31,413 nt of DNA from DATKKX01 sp035542775 (GCA_035542775.1 DATKKX010000148.1:1-31413), one strand, 5' to 3'. Counted from the stretch's first letter, positions 22,987 to 31,413 are shown. Program-made: numbers and translations. The notes: generated from the sequence alone by a model not told the origin.

Positions 22987-24000
22987 TCAACGATGCGCCC
23001 TCTGCCATGCGACCAGCTCGGTCAGCTCCGCGGCGAGCTTGTTGTATTCCTTGAAGGTCAGCGACTGCTGGCCGTCGGAGAGGGCTTTGTCCGGCTCCGG
23101 ATGCACCTCCACCATCACGCCGTCGGCTCCGGCGACCACCGCCGCCTTGGCCATGGCCGGGACAGCCCAGTTGATGCCCACGCCGTGCGAGGGATCAGCG
23201 ATGACCGGCAGGTGGGTGTGATGCTTGACCATCACGACGGCCGACAGGTCAAACGTGTTTCGGGTCATGGTTTCGAAGGTGCGGATGCCGCGCTCGCACA
23301 AGATGACCTGATAGTTGCCCAGCGACAGCATGTACTCCGCGGCCATGAACAATTCTTGCAGTGTGGCGCTCATCCCCCGCTTCAGCAGCACCGGCATGCG
23401 CAACTGGCCGGCGGCCTCCAGCAGCGAGAAATGTTGCATGTTCCTCGCGCCGATTTGGATGACATCCGCCACCGCCGCCACGGCGCTGAGCGACTCCGTA
23501 TCCTTGACCTCGGTCACGACGCGGAGGTCGAAATGCTTTTTGACCTCTTCCAGCAGCCGCAGCCCCTCTTCCTTGAGCCCCTGGAACGCGTAGGGCGACG
23601 TTCGCGGCTTGAAGGCTCCGCCGCGAAAGAACTTCGCCCCGGTCTTGGATACCGCCTCGGCGGTGCGGAAGACCTGATCGTGTGATTCCACCGAACACGG
23701 CCCGGCAATCACGGCGAAATTCCCATCGCCGATCTTCGCTCCTCGAACCTCGACCACGGTGGACTCCGGCTTCACCTCGCGGCTGACCAGCTTGTAGGGT
23801 TTGGAGACCGGCACGCACTCTGCCACCCCCTCCAGGTGCTGGAAGAGCTCGGCGGCCAGCGCGCCCTGGTTTCCGGTGATGCCGATGGCCACGCGGATCG
23901 AGCCGGGTATCTCATGCGGCATATATCCCAGTTCGCGGATTCGCTGGCACACCTTCTCGATCTGATCCGGCGTTGCACTTTTCTCCATGAGAATCAACAT
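22987..24000 (-). CDS. aroF: 3-deoxy-7-phosphoheptulonate (DAHP) synthase, AroF/AroG class with ferredoxin-like N-terminus
   Basis: 337 residues from ATG 24000; upstream in-frame codons look non-coding. It catalyses the first step of the shikimate pathway, joining phosphoenolpyruvate and erythrose 4-phosphate. Residues 1-75 (MLILMEKSATPDQIEKVCQR onward) form the short ferredoxin-like regulatory domain seen in Thermotoga-type enzymes. The barrel shows GPCSVES (100-106), FRGGAFKPRTSPYAFQG, IQIGARNMQ, LKRGMSAT, CERGIRTFE and DPSHGVG. These bind the substrates and metal. Control by aromatic amino acids is expected through the N-terminal domain but cannot be specified. It is followed by the acyltransferase gene with only a 27-bp gap. 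Confidence 0.96.
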   Translation of the reverse strand: MLILMEKSATPDQIEKVCQRIRELGYMPHEIPGSIRVAIGITGNQGALAAELFQHLEGVAECVPVSKPYKLVSREVKPESTVVEVRGAKIGDGNFAVIAGPCSVESHDQVFRTAEAVSKTGAKFFRGGAFKPRTSPYAFQGLKEEGLRLLEEVKKHFDLRVVTEVKDTESLSAVAAVADVIQIGARNMQHFSLLEAAGQLRMPVLLKRGMSATLQELFMAAEYMLSLGNYQVILCERGIRTFETMTRNTFDLSAVVMVKHHTHLPVIADPSHGVGINWAVPAMAKAAVVAGADGVMVEVHPEPDKALSDGQQSLTFKEYNKLAAELTELVAWQRAHR

Positions 24001-24289
24001 GGTGGGGGCCTCACGTTTTGTCCGAGCTGCCCGGCAAGCTCTCCGGCGCGTGCTCCGGCAGCGCGTTTCACAAACCAACTCCGGCAGCTTGATGCACTTT
24101 CACCATCTGCGCGCCCCCGGCTGCGCCGGAGCGGTGGATTGTAGCCGCCGGGGGACTGAAGCGAAACCGCTGACCGGCGGGGCCGGCGGGCCGGAATCCG
24201 TGACAGTTCCGGAGCGCGGAGGCGGAATACGGTGGCGCTCGCATTCCACGTCGGCCGCTCGCCCCGGCGGACAGGCTGAGGGGACGACG

Positions 24290-24883
24290 CTACTCGTCTG
24301 GTGTGTCTTTTGATGGGCGTCTCGGCATTCGGGCGGGCTGCACGATCCGCTTCGCGTATGCCCGCAGATGGTCGATCAGGGTGGATTCTTTTTCGGGGTC
24401 CAGATCGTATTTGTCCTCAAGCTCGTTCAGAGCCTGGTCGATCGTCCAACCGCATTTCCTCACGCGGTACGCGGCGAGCACGGCGTTGGACCGCTGCTTG
24501 CCCGCGCCGCAATGAAAAAAAACCGGCCAGTTTGCCTTGTCGCCGATGGCGTCGGCGGCTTGATCCAGGGTGCTGAATTCTCCGCGGCCGTCACCCGGCA
24601 TGGGGAATCGCAGCAGCCGCAGGCCGCCCTCCTTGACCGCCTCCACTTCCTCCACGCAGCTCGGCTCGTCCTTCAGGTCCGTCAGGCTGACGACAGTCTT
24701 GATATGTTTCTCGCTCCGAAGGGCCTGGATGTGGGCGGCGGTCGGGAAGCCGCCCCGATACACGCCGTCCGGCACGACCTCCGCAAACCTCCGGGGGTAC
24801 TGCAGCGACCTGGAGACGACGGCGGTGACGCCCGGCGGCACCAGCACAGCGACGATTAACAACAGTGTCCGGGAGATCTTCAT
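24290..24883 (-). CDS. membrane-anchored or exported Cys-based phosphatase (dual-specificity/PTP-like)
   Basis: 197 residues, ATG 24883. The N-terminus (about 5-24, RTLLLIVAVLVPPGVTAVV) is a signal anchor or signal peptide. The catalytic P-loop is HCGAGKQRS, with Cys125 and Arg131 forming the CX5R motif. Upstream residues VYRGGFPTAAHIQAL and KTVVSLTDLKDE are typical of bacterial DSP/Siw14-like proteins (tyrosine phosphatase fold). Asp98 in FPMPGDGRGEF is the likely general acid. Substrates in this class include phosphotyrosine, phosphoinositides and inositol pyrophosphates, so the target cannot be named. It lies five bases after the LOG-family gene and is probably in the same operon. Confidence 0.85.
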   Translation of the reverse strand: MKISRTLLLIVAVLVPPGVTAVVSRSLQYPRRFAEVVPDGVYRGGFPTAAHIQALRSEKHIKTVVSLTDLKDEPSCVEEVEAVKEGGLRLLRFPMPGDGRGEFSTLDQAADAIGDKANWPVFFHCGAGKQRSNAVLAAYRVRKCGWTIDQALNELEDKYDLDPEKESTLIDHLRAYAKRIVQPARMPRRPSKDTPDE

Positions 24884-24888
24884 GTGCG

Positions 24889-25935
24889 TTAGAGATCGTT
24901 GATGTAGTCAACCAACTGCCGCAGACGGCCGTGGGAATGCCGGTTGAACTCCAGGACCAGCCGCGGCTTGTCAGGAACGTCGTCCCCCTCTTCCTCCAGC
25001 GCCTTGGTCTGCTCGATCGTTCCCTTGTCCACGAGGTCGGCAAATGCGCTGCGGACATGCTTCATCGCCGCGTCGGGCGGGGCCTCATTCAGCCGCATCA
25101 CCAGGGTGTTGCCGACGTAACGAAGCGAATGGAAGCGTTTGTAAAAGTGCAGGATTTCCTTGACCGCCACCTCTACGTCGTCGGTCAGCTTGAAGAGCTG
25201 CATATCCTCTTCGTTGATCATCTTGTTGTGCAGCAACTCCGCCTTCACGTAGGTTCGCCAGTGCTGCCAGTAGGTTCCGCCGGGGGCATCGACCAGGACC
25301 AACGGCATCAGAGGCGCCTTGCCCGTCTGGATCAGGGTCATGACCTCGAAGCCTTCGTCCTGCGTGCCGAAGCCGCCGGGAAACAGGGCCACGGCCTTGG
25401 CCTCGCGCATGAACATCAGCTTGCGGGTGAAGAAGTACTTGAAGTTGATCAGCTTCTTGTCGCCCTCGATGATCTCGTTGGTGCGTTGCTCGAACGGCAG
25501 GCGGATGGCTACGCCGAAGCTGGCCTCGCGCCCGGCTCCGCCGTGGCCCGCTTTCATGATCCCGTCGCCCGCGCCGGTGATCACCATCCAGTTCGCCTTT
25601 CCCATCCGCTCCGCGAACTTCATGGCCTGAACATATTCAGGATGGCCTTCCGGGGTGCGGCTCGATCCGAAGATGGTGACCTTGGGAATATGCTCATAGG
25701 GCTCGAAGATCTTGAAAGCGTATCGGAGCTCCGCCAGGGCCCGATCGATCAGCTTGATGTCGCCCCGGTTTATGCCGTCGCGAGACATGCGGCACACCGT
25801 CTTCAGCATGTTCGCGTACAGCTCTCCATCCGGGCCGGGGGCATACCGCTGTACAAAATCAGCGATCGCGGCATCCCGGATCGCCCGCTCTTCGTCGCTT
25901 AACAATCCCACACCGTTGGTAACACTAGGATCCAT
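24889..25935 (-). CDS. LOG-family nucleotide phosphoribohydrolase (PpnN/YgdH-like)
   Basis: 348 residues from ATG 25935; an in-frame TTG three codons upstream (25944) is less likely. The core LOG fold spans about residues 85-260: VTIFGSSRTPEGHP, VITGAGDGIMKAG (120-130), RKLMFMREAKAVALFPGG and PGGFGTQDEGFE (186-195), with Arg171 and Glu194 in the expected catalytic positions. The family hydrolyses nucleoside monophosphates to base and ribose 5-phosphate. In plants this activates cytokinins; in bacteria PpnN adjusts purine pools. Extra N- and C-terminal parts of about 80 residues each make it longer than simple LOG proteins (about 200) and nearer PpnN. It sits directly upstream of the phosphatase gene. 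Confidence 0.9.
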   Translation of the reverse strand: MDPSVTNGVGLLSDEERAIRDAAIADFVQRYAPGPDGELYANMLKTVCRMSRDGINRGDIKLIDRALAELRYAFKIFEPYEHIPKVTIFGSSRTPEGHPEYVQAMKFAERMGKANWMVITGAGDGIMKAGHGGAGREASFGVAIRLPFEQRTNEIIEGDKKLINFKYFFTRKLMFMREAKAVALFPGGFGTQDEGFEVMTLIQTGKAPLMPLVLVDAPGGTYWQHWRTYVKAELLHNKMINEEDMQLFKLTDDVEVAVKEILHFYKRFHSLRYVGNTLVMRLNEAPPDAAMKHVRSAFADLVDKGTIEQTKALEEEGDDVPDKPRLVLEFNRHSHGRLRQLVDYINDL

Positions 25936-26479
25936 GAATCTCAATCACTCCACATTCCAGGGCAATCAGTATAACCGTTGGACAGCCTGTTGGCGATAGC
26001 CGGGCAGGCCACCGCCCAAGGGCCTGGGGTCCTTGAATGCGAGCCGCGTGGAGCATCGCTCCGCGGTATCGCTCCAGTTCGGTCGACGCTGGGCGAGCGG
26101 AGGATCACATTTGATCCGGGCGATGCCGCAGGGCCGTTGTCACCGTATCGGTTCTGTCCCGACATGTGCCGTCACTCCGGCGGCGCCGACCATGGGACTC
26201 ATACCACATTCAGACCTTCTGACCCAATCGCCTCTTGCCCGGCTTGGCGAGTGATCCCGTGACCGATCGGCGTCCGGCCCGAACAGGTTCGCGAGGAATC
26301 GAGCGGGCGCGCATTATTGCTTCAGACTCTCCTGCCACCGCCGTCAGGCGACTAAAGTAGAAGGGGTGGCAAGCGGGACTTCACCCGGCGCCCCGCATCC
26401 GCCATCCGCTTTGCACACCGAGCGCCGAACCGAGGGTCGGGGTCGCCCCGACGTGAGGCATTGACGTTCACGCCGAAGC
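25936..26479. other. intergenic region between divergent genes, 544 bp
   Basis: No gene could be supported; short frames lack motifs and have poor start contexts. A perfect hairpin, GTCGGGG-TCG-CCCCGAC, lies at 26436-26452, about 28 bp before the histidine kinase ATG. It lacks a T-run, so it is more likely a leader structure than a terminator. The region must hold the promoters of both divergent transcripts, but no convincing boxes were identified. Confidence 0.6.
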
Positions 26480-29400
26480 ATGAGAATCGCACCCGGCGAT
26501 GGAGCGTCCCGGCGGGATGGAACCATTCTCATTAGCGCTACTGAAAGCCCGCATATGAAAGCCGCGAAGAAGAAGTCGGGCACCCAGAGGAGGTTGAAGC
26601 TCCTCGGATATGGAGTGGCGGTGGCGGGCGTGGCCCTAGCGGCCGCGATTCGCTGGGGGGTGGGCCTGTACGTGGAGGAGGTGCCGCCGTTCATCACCTT
26701 CTATCCGGTGGTGGTGCTGTGCGCAGTGCTTGGCGGCACCGGCGCGGGCGTGCTGGCCACGATCGTTTCGACATCGCTTGTGACCTGGCTGTTCCTGGTC
26801 CACAGCAGGGACGTGTACCTCATCAGCGCCGGCGAAGCGGTCAGCCTGGCCTTTTTCGTGTGCATCAATCTGGCGGTCAGCGTGCTGGGCGGGCGTTTTC
26901 GGGCAGCCCGCTGGCGGGCGGAAGCGGCGGCGGTTCGGGCGGGGGCAACGGCGCGCGAGCTCGAGAAAGTCGTGCGATTGTTCGACCTGACGAGCGTGCA
27001 GGTGCGCGACCTGGAGGATCGCATCACGCGCTGGAGCACCGGCTGCGAGCGACTGTACGGATTCACCGCCGAACAGGCCCTGGGATGCGTCAGCCACGAG
27101 TTGCTTCGGACTCGTTCCCTGGAGCCGCTGTCGAAGATTCGCGCCCAATTGCTGGAAACCGGCCATTGGGAAGGGGAATTGACGCTGATCGCGTCGGACG
27201 GGCGTCAAATCTTGGTGGCCAGCGAGTGGCTGTTGTGGCGCGAGCCTGACGGCCGGCCGGCAGCGATCATGCAGGCTGACCGGGATATGACTCGGCGTCG
27301 AAAAGCCGAGGAGGCCCTTCGCCAGAGCGAGCAGCGCCTGCGGGCGACATTCAACAACGCCGCGCTCGGCATCCTCGAGATTGATGCCGACGACCGCTGT
27401 GTGGCGGTGAACGATCGCCTCTGCCGGATTCTCGGGTGCCGCCGCGAGGAACTGCTGGGAATGAGCGTGCACCAACTGACAGCGCCGGAGGACCGGACTC
27501 GAAGCCGGCAGTTCATCGAGCGCCTGAAGAGTGGGCAGGTCGACCGTTTCGACTACGAAAAGCGCTATCTGCGCCGGGACGGCTCGCTGTTGTGGGTGCA
27601 CGTGACCGCGTCGGCCGTGCGCGACGCCGACGGTCGGTTTCTGCGCGCCATCGGCACCATCGAGGACATCAGCGAGCGGATCAAGGCCGAAAGACGCATA
27701 TGGCAACTGAACCAGCACCTGGAGCAGCGCAACATGGAGCTTGACGCCGAGCGGGCCCGCTGGCAGGGCGTGGTCGAGGGCATCGCCGACGAGGTCTGGA
27801 TTTGTGATATCCACGGCCGAATGAGCCTGATCAACACTCCCACGGTCACGGGCCTGCCCGTGGAGGCCTTCAAGGACAGTTCAGCGGAGGAGATCGGTGA
27901 GGAGCTCGAGATCTTCGATGCCGACGGAGCACTGCGGCCGCCGGACCAGTCGCCATTGCTCCGTTCCTTGCGGGGTGAGGTCGTTCGTGGCGAGGAGATC
28001 GTTCGGCATTGCCGCACGGGCAGGATCCGCAACCGGCAGTTCAGCTCCGCGCCCACCCGCGACGCGACGGGCATGATCACCGGCTCGGTCGAGATCGTGC
28101 GAGACATCACCGACTACCGGCGAGCGGAACAGGCGGTGCGCGAAAGCGAGGCCAAGTTCGGATATCTGTACGAATCCAACATCATCGGCATCGCCTATTG
28201 GAACGACCAGGGCTGCCTCACCGACGCGAACCTCGCCTTCCGCGACTTCATCGGCGCGAGTGCCGAGGCGATCAAAGCGGGCCAGGTGAATTGGCGCGAC
28301 TTGACCCCGCCCGAACTGCGGTTCCGAGATGATCAGGCCCTGGAAGAGATCCGCGCCGGCGGCTATTGCCGGCCCTACGAGAAGGCGTTCGTTCGTCCGG
28401 ACGGGCGGCGCGTCACCGTTCTGATCACGGCGGCGAGGCTGGCCGGATCGACAACGGATTGCGTCGCGTTCGCCTTTGACATCAGCGAAAGCAAGAGGGC
28501 CGAACAGGCCTTGCGCGACAGCGAGCGGCGCTTCCGCGCCATGGCCGAGACGATTCCCGACATCATTTTCACGGCCCGCCCGGACGGGTGGTGCGACTAT
28601 GTGAACACCCGCTATTACGAGGTGACCGGCCTGCTTCCGGAAGTGGATGCCGAGGACCGGGGCTGGGGTTGGACGCCGCCGCTTCATCCCGATGATGCTG
28701 AGCACGTGCGCCAATCCTGGCAGCACAGCGTGGACACCGGTGAGCCGTTTGAGGCGGAGTGCCGCTTCCACACCGCCGACGGCTCCTATCGCTGGTTCGT
28801 GGCCCGGGCCAAGCCCGACCGCGATGAGGAAGAACGGATTGTCAAATGGTTCGGCGTGTGCATGGACGTGCACGAGATGAAGTCGGCCCAGGAAGCCCTG
28901 GCGGCGGCGAAGCTGGCCGCGGAGCAGGCCAACCGGGCCAAGGATTATTTCTTTGCCGCGCTCAGTCACGAGCTTCGCACTCCGCTCATGCCCATTTCGT
29001 GGAGCGTGCAACTCCTGGCCTCGGACAAGACCCTGCAACTGAATCAGGAACAGCAGCAGCATTTGGCCAGAATACGCCGCAGCGTGGATCGTGAGGCGAG
29101 GCTGATCAGCGACCTCCTTGATGTCAACCGGATCATCCACGGCAAGCTTCAGTTGAATGTTCAAAGGACGGCCCTGCAGAGCATCATTCAGCGAGCGGTC
29201 GACGTGTGCCAGCCTGAGTTTGAGACCCATCGACTTCATGTCTCGGTGGATGTTCCCGCTGAGCCCTGCTATGTGGACGCGGACGGCCCGCGCCTGGAAC
29301 AGGTCTTTTCCAACCTGCTCAAGAACTCGGTCAAGTTCACCTCAGCGGAAGGCCGGGTGAGCATCCGCTGCTGGGAAGAGGATGGTCAGGTGGTTGCGGA

Positions 29401-29674
29401 AGTCAGTGACAGCGGCATGGGCATCGAGGCGGAGGCGTTGAACCGCATTTTTGGGGCATTCGAGCAGGCCGAGGGACCGGGCACGCGACGAGCGCCGGGG
29501 CTGGGGCTGGGTCTGGCGATCTGCAAGGGCCTCGTTGAACGCCATGGCGGCACGATCTCCGCCGCCAGCGCCGGCCGCGGTCAAGGGTCGACGTTCACCG
29601 TGCGACTTCCCAGTTCGAGACTTGCCGCCGCGCCTGAGCCGGTCCCTGCGACGAGCACCAGGATGGCTTCCTAG
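26480..29674 (+). CDS. membrane sensor histidine kinase with about five PAS domains
   Basis: 1064 residues if ATG 26480 is used; ATG 26555 (25 codons later) is an equal candidate and neither has a strong Shine-Dalgarno sequence. Residues about 40-150 hold four hydrophobic helices resembling the KdpD-type DUF4118 sensor. About five PAS domains follow (near 160-285, 290-410, 430-555, 565-680, 690-810), with typical ends such as DISERIKAERRI and DITDYRRAEQA. A HisKA domain has the phospho-acceptor His830 in FFAALSHELRTPLMP. The HATPase domain has LEQVFSNLLKNSVKFT, DSGMGIE and GLGLGLAICKGLVERHGG. It autophosphorylates and passes phosphate to a receiver, but none is encoded in the protein or the window. 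Stimuli are unknown. Confidence 0.92.
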   Translation: MRIAPGDGASRRDGTILISATESPHMKAAKKKSGTQRRLKLLGYGVAVAGVALAAAIRWGVGLYVEEVPPFITFYPVVVLCAVLGGTGAGVLATIVSTSLVTWLFLVHSRDVYLISAGEAVSLAFFVCINLAVSVLGGRFRAARWRAEAAAVRAGATARELEKVVRLFDLTSVQVRDLEDRITRWSTGCERLYGFTAEQALGCVSHELLRTRSLEPLSKIRAQLLETGHWEGELTLIASDGRQILVASEWLLWREPDGRPAAIMQADRDMTRRRKAEEALRQSEQRLRATFNNAALGILEIDADDRCVAVNDRLCRILGCRREELLGMSVHQLTAPEDRTRSRQFIERLKSGQVDRFDYEKRYLRRDGSLLWVHVTASAVRDADGRFLRAIGTIEDISERIKAERRIWQLNQHLEQRNMELDAERARWQGVVEGIADEVWICDIHGRMSLINTPTVTGLPVEAFKDSSAEEIGEELEIFDADGALRPPDQSPLLRSLRGEVVRGEEIVRHCRTGRIRNRQFSSAPTRDATGMITGSVEIVRDITDYRRAEQAVRESEAKFGYLYESNIIGIAYWNDQGCLTDANLAFRDFIGASAEAIKAGQVNWRDLTPPELRFRDDQALEEIRAGGYCRPYEKAFVRPDGRRVTVLITAARLAGSTTDCVAFAFDISESKRAEQALRDSERRFRAMAETIPDIIFTARPDGWCDYVNTRYYEVTGLLPEVDAEDRGWGWTPPLHPDDAEHVRQSWQHSVDTGEPFEAECRFHTADGSYRWFVARAKPDRDEEERIVKWFGVCMDVHEMKSAQEALAAAKLAAEQANRAKDYFFAALSHELRTPLMPISWSVQLLASDKTLQLNQEQQQHLARIRRSVDREARLISDLLDVNRIIHGKLQLNVQRTALQSIIQRAVDVCQPEFETHRLHVSVDVPAEPCYVDADGPRLEQVFSNLLKNSVKFTSAEGRVSIRCWEEDGQVVAEVSDSGMGIEAEALNRIFGAFEQAEGPGTRRAPGLGLGLAICKGLVERHGGTISAASAGRGQGSTFTVRLPSSRLAAAPEPVPATSTRMAS

Positions 29675-29740
29675 GCATATCTTTGACGAACCGCCGCCGC
29701 AGTTGTGGCAGCCCAAGACCTTGCTTATCATGATCATCCG

Positions 29741-29748
29741 AAAGGAGG
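29741..29748 (+). promoter_or_regulatory. strong ribosome binding site deciding the pgsA start
   Basis: AAAGGAGG lies six bases before GTG 29755, which supports that non-ATG start; a TTG at 29751 is too close. Confidence 0.8.
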
Positions 29749-29754
29749 CGTTGC

Positions 29755-30408
29755 GTGCCTGCGGCGCACCGTCTAGGTTGGCCTAACCGGATCACCATAG
29801 TCCGCATGCTTTTGATCGGGCCGTTCGTGACCTGCCTGCTCAATCTGAATGAGCCCGGGCGCGATTGGCTGCGTTGGCTGGCGGTGGCCATCTTTGCGCT
29901 GATGGGATTCAGCGATTTTCTCGATGGCTTTCTCGCACGGCGCCTTCGAAGCGAGTCGCCGCTCGGCAAATTCCTGGATCCGCTCGCTGACAAGCTGTTC
30001 ATCACCGCGGCCGTGATCATTCTTTGCGTGGTAGGGGTTCGGGACACGTCCGATATGCAATCACATGTCTCCCTCACGTTGCCTAACTGGGTCGCGGTGG
30101 CGGCGATCGGCAAGGATCTGATTGTGAGCATCGGCTTCGCGCTTGTGTATCTTTCCACAGGCCGCGTCTTCATCCGCCCTCGCCTGCCCGGTAAATGCTG
30201 CACGGCCGTTCAAACGCTGCTGGTATTGGTTATGCTAGTGTGGATTGATCTGCCGCGGTGGCTGTCGGAGGCGCCGAGGTTCTTGTGGTGGTTGGCGACG
30301 ATCCTCGCGGCGGTGGCGTCGATTGACTACATCGTGATCGGCAACCGCTATGTCACAGCGGTTGCGGCGGAGGCCAAGCGACAGCAAAACGGAGAAAAGA
30401 GGTTATGA
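29755..30408 (+). CDS. pgsA: CDP-alcohol phosphatidyltransferase, probable CDP-diacylglycerol-glycerol-3-phosphate 3-phosphatidyltransferase
   Basis: 217 residues, GTG start supported by AAAGGAGG. The N-terminus PNRITIVRMLLIGPF is the usual PgsA start. The family active site D-G-x2-A-R-x8-G-x3-D-x3-D is complete: Asp57, Gly58, Ala61, Arg62, Gly71, Asp75 and Asp79, in DFLDGFLARRLRSESPLGKF and LDPLAD. Six hydrophobic helices follow this layout. The enzyme makes phosphatidylglycerophosphate, the precursor of phosphatidylglycerol and cardiolipin, in the inner membrane. A different alcohol acceptor is possible because the family is broad. The stop overlaps the ribBA start by ATGA, so the two are translated together. 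Confidence 0.9.
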   Translation: MPAAHRLGWPNRITIVRMLLIGPFVTCLLNLNEPGRDWLRWLAVAIFALMGFSDFLDGFLARRLRSESPLGKFLDPLADKLFITAAVIILCVVGVRDTSDMQSHVSLTLPNWVAVAAIGKDLIVSIGFALVYLSTGRVFIRPRLPGKCCTAVQTLLVLVMLVWIDLPRWLSEAPRFLWWLATILAAVASIDYIVIGNRYVTAVAAEAKRQQNGEKRL

Positions 30409-31413
30409 TCGGGGATGAGGGTCTGTTCTGTTCAGTTCCGGAAGCGCTAGCCGAGCTGAAAGCCGGGCGGTTCATCATTCTGGTGGACGACGCCGATCGC
30501 GAGAACGAGGGCGACCTGGTCTGTGCCGCCGAGCTGGTCTCGCCATCCATGATCAACTTCATGATCCGCCAGGCGGCGGGCAAGCTCTGCCTGGCCCTGC
30601 CGGCAGGCACTTGCGAAAAGCTGAACCTGTACCCGCAGGCCAATGAGAACACCGCCCAGCACGGCACGGCGTTCACAGTGTCCATCGACGCCGGACCCGA
30701 ATTCGGCGTCACCACCGGGGTCAGCGCCGCGGACCGCTGCCGCACGATTCACCGGTGTCTGGCCGATGATGCCAAGCCGTCCGACTTCCGCCGGCCCGGC
30801 CATATCAGCCCGCTGAACGGAAAAATCGGAGGGGTGCTCATCCGCGCCGGCCACACCGAAGCGAGCATCGACCTGGCCCGGCTGGCCGGCCTCAAGCCCG
30901 CTGGCGTGTTGATCGAAGTGCTCAAGGACAACGGCGAAGTCGCCCGCATGGACGATCTGACGGTCTTTGCCCGGGCCCACAACCTCAGGATCTGCACGAT
31001 CGCCAAACTGATCGAGTATCGATTGCAGCGCGAGCGTTCGGTGATGCGGATAGAGTCAATCCCCATGCAGAATCCGTGGGGCAAATGGACTCTCCATGCC
31101 TATCAATCGGTGCTGGACGTCGAGCCGCACCTCGCTCTGTGCATGGGCGATCTGGGCCGCCTCGATTCGGAGGGAGAGCCGATTTCGGTCGAGCATCCCG
31201 TGCTGGTGCGGGTGCACTCGCAATGCCTGACCGGCGACATTTTCCATTCACTGCGTTGCGATTGCGGTGCCCAGCTCGAGCGGGCCATGGAGCAGATCAG
31301 CGAGGCCGGCGAAGGCATCGTCGTTTACCTGCGACAAGAGGGGCGTGGGATCGGCCTGACCAACAAGCTGCACGCTTATCGCCTGCAGGACCAGGGGCTG
31401 GACACGGTGGAGG
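30405..31413 (+). CDS. ribBA: bifunctional DHBP synthase / GTP cyclohydrolase II (RibBA), cut at window end
   Basis: ATG 30405 overlaps the pgsA stop; 336 codons lie in the window and the gene runs off the end. The RibB half (about 1-205) shows DDADRENEGDL, HGTAFTVSIDA, RPGHISPLNGKIGGVLIRAG with HTEASIDLARLAG, and the end MDDLTVFARAHNL. It makes 3,4-dihydroxy-2-butanone 4-phosphate from ribulose 5-phosphate. The RibA half shows HPVLVRVHSQCLTGD and HSLRCDCGAQ, with the zinc Cys ligands, then YLRQEGRGIGL. It opens GTP to start flavin synthesis. Both active sites look intact as far as visible. No FMN riboswitch can precede it because the gene is coupled to pgsA. Confidence 0.96.
   Translation, partial: MIGDEGLFCSVPEALAELKAGRFIILVDDADRENEGDLVCAAELVSPSMINFMIRQAAGKLCLALPAGTCEKLNLYPQANENTAQHGTAFTVSIDAGPEFGVTTGVSAADRCRTIHRCLADDAKPSDFRRPGHISPLNGKIGGVLIRAGHTEASIDLARLAGLKPAGVLIEVLKDNGEVARMDDLTVFARAHNLRICTIAKLIEYRLQRERSVMRIESIPMQNPWGKWTLHAYQSVLDVEPHLALCMGDLGRLDSEGEPISVEHPVLVRVHSQCLTGDIFHSLRCDCGAQLERAMEQISEAGEGIVVYLRQEGRGIGLTNKLHAYRLQDQGLDTVE

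Noticed and set aside
27881..29239. 452-codon minus-strand frame, and a similar one at 26636-27814, under the histidine kinase
   Set aside because: Antisense to PAS and kinase domains that are clearly coding; compositional shadows.
1..31413. CRISPR arrays, tRNA and rRNA genes
   Set aside because: No regularly spaced direct repeats, tRNA-like cloverleaf segments or rRNA-conserved stretches were recognised by reading both strands. A covariance-model search would be needed to exclude small RNAs.

Overview
The window is high-GC, mostly coding bacterial chromosome. The likely source is a planctomycete (Phycisphaerae-like). This is an inference from three things: secreted proteins with alternating conserved domains and long Lys/Glu/Gly linkers, short mostly single-function operons, and the overall gene style. 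No rRNA, tRNA or CRISPR array was seen, so the assignment rests on gene content only.

Layout. 1-3318 (minus strand): a KtrB/TrkH-type potassium channel subunit, a lipoprotein with a BtrH-like N-terminus overlapping it by ATGA, and the N-terminus of a YugP-type membrane zinc peptidase cut by the window edge. 3381-5744 (plus): an XRE-S24 (LexA/CI-like) regulator, then an unusually AT-rich spacer with a perfect palindrome, then an ABC-ATPase fused to a GNAT acetyltransferase. 6104-11799 (plus): three exported proteins, one helical and HEAT-like, and two large distant paralogues of unknown function. 11852-13428 (plus): a terminator, a PduO-type cobalamin adenosyltransferase and an exported EEP-family phosphodiesterase, whose 3' end overlaps a convergent gene. 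13326-17301 (minus): a NatAB-like ABC exporter followed by a GT-C membrane glycosyltransferase. 17381-18147: a REP-associated tyrosine transposase (RAYT) framed by perfect 20-bp inverted repeats. 18176-20722 (minus): feoAB with a strong Fur-box-like palindrome. 20861-21205 (minus): an HU-like DNA-binding protein. 21613-24000 (minus): DAHP synthase followed closely by a condensation/WS-DGAT-like acyltransferase. 24290-25935 (minus): a LOG-family phosphoribohydrolase followed by a Cys-based phosphatase. 26480-29674 (plus): a membrane histidine kinase with about five PAS domains. 29755-31413 (plus): pgsA and a ribBA fusion overlapping by ATGA; ribBA runs off the window.

Most of this is housekeeping or ordinary accessory content: iron(II) and potassium uptake, aromatic amino acid entry, riboflavin, phospholipid and cobalamin steps. 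The most unusual locus is the regulator plus ABC-GNAT pair at 3381-5744. The regulator keeps its Ser/Lys protease dyad, but Asn replaces Ala at the expected self-cleavage bond. The ATPase keeps Walker A and the signature motif but lacks the catalytic Glu and the switch His. A palindromic operator candidate overlaps the predicted promoter between the two genes. Together they look like a small regulated system of unknown role. The RAYT with its repeats is the only clear mobile element.
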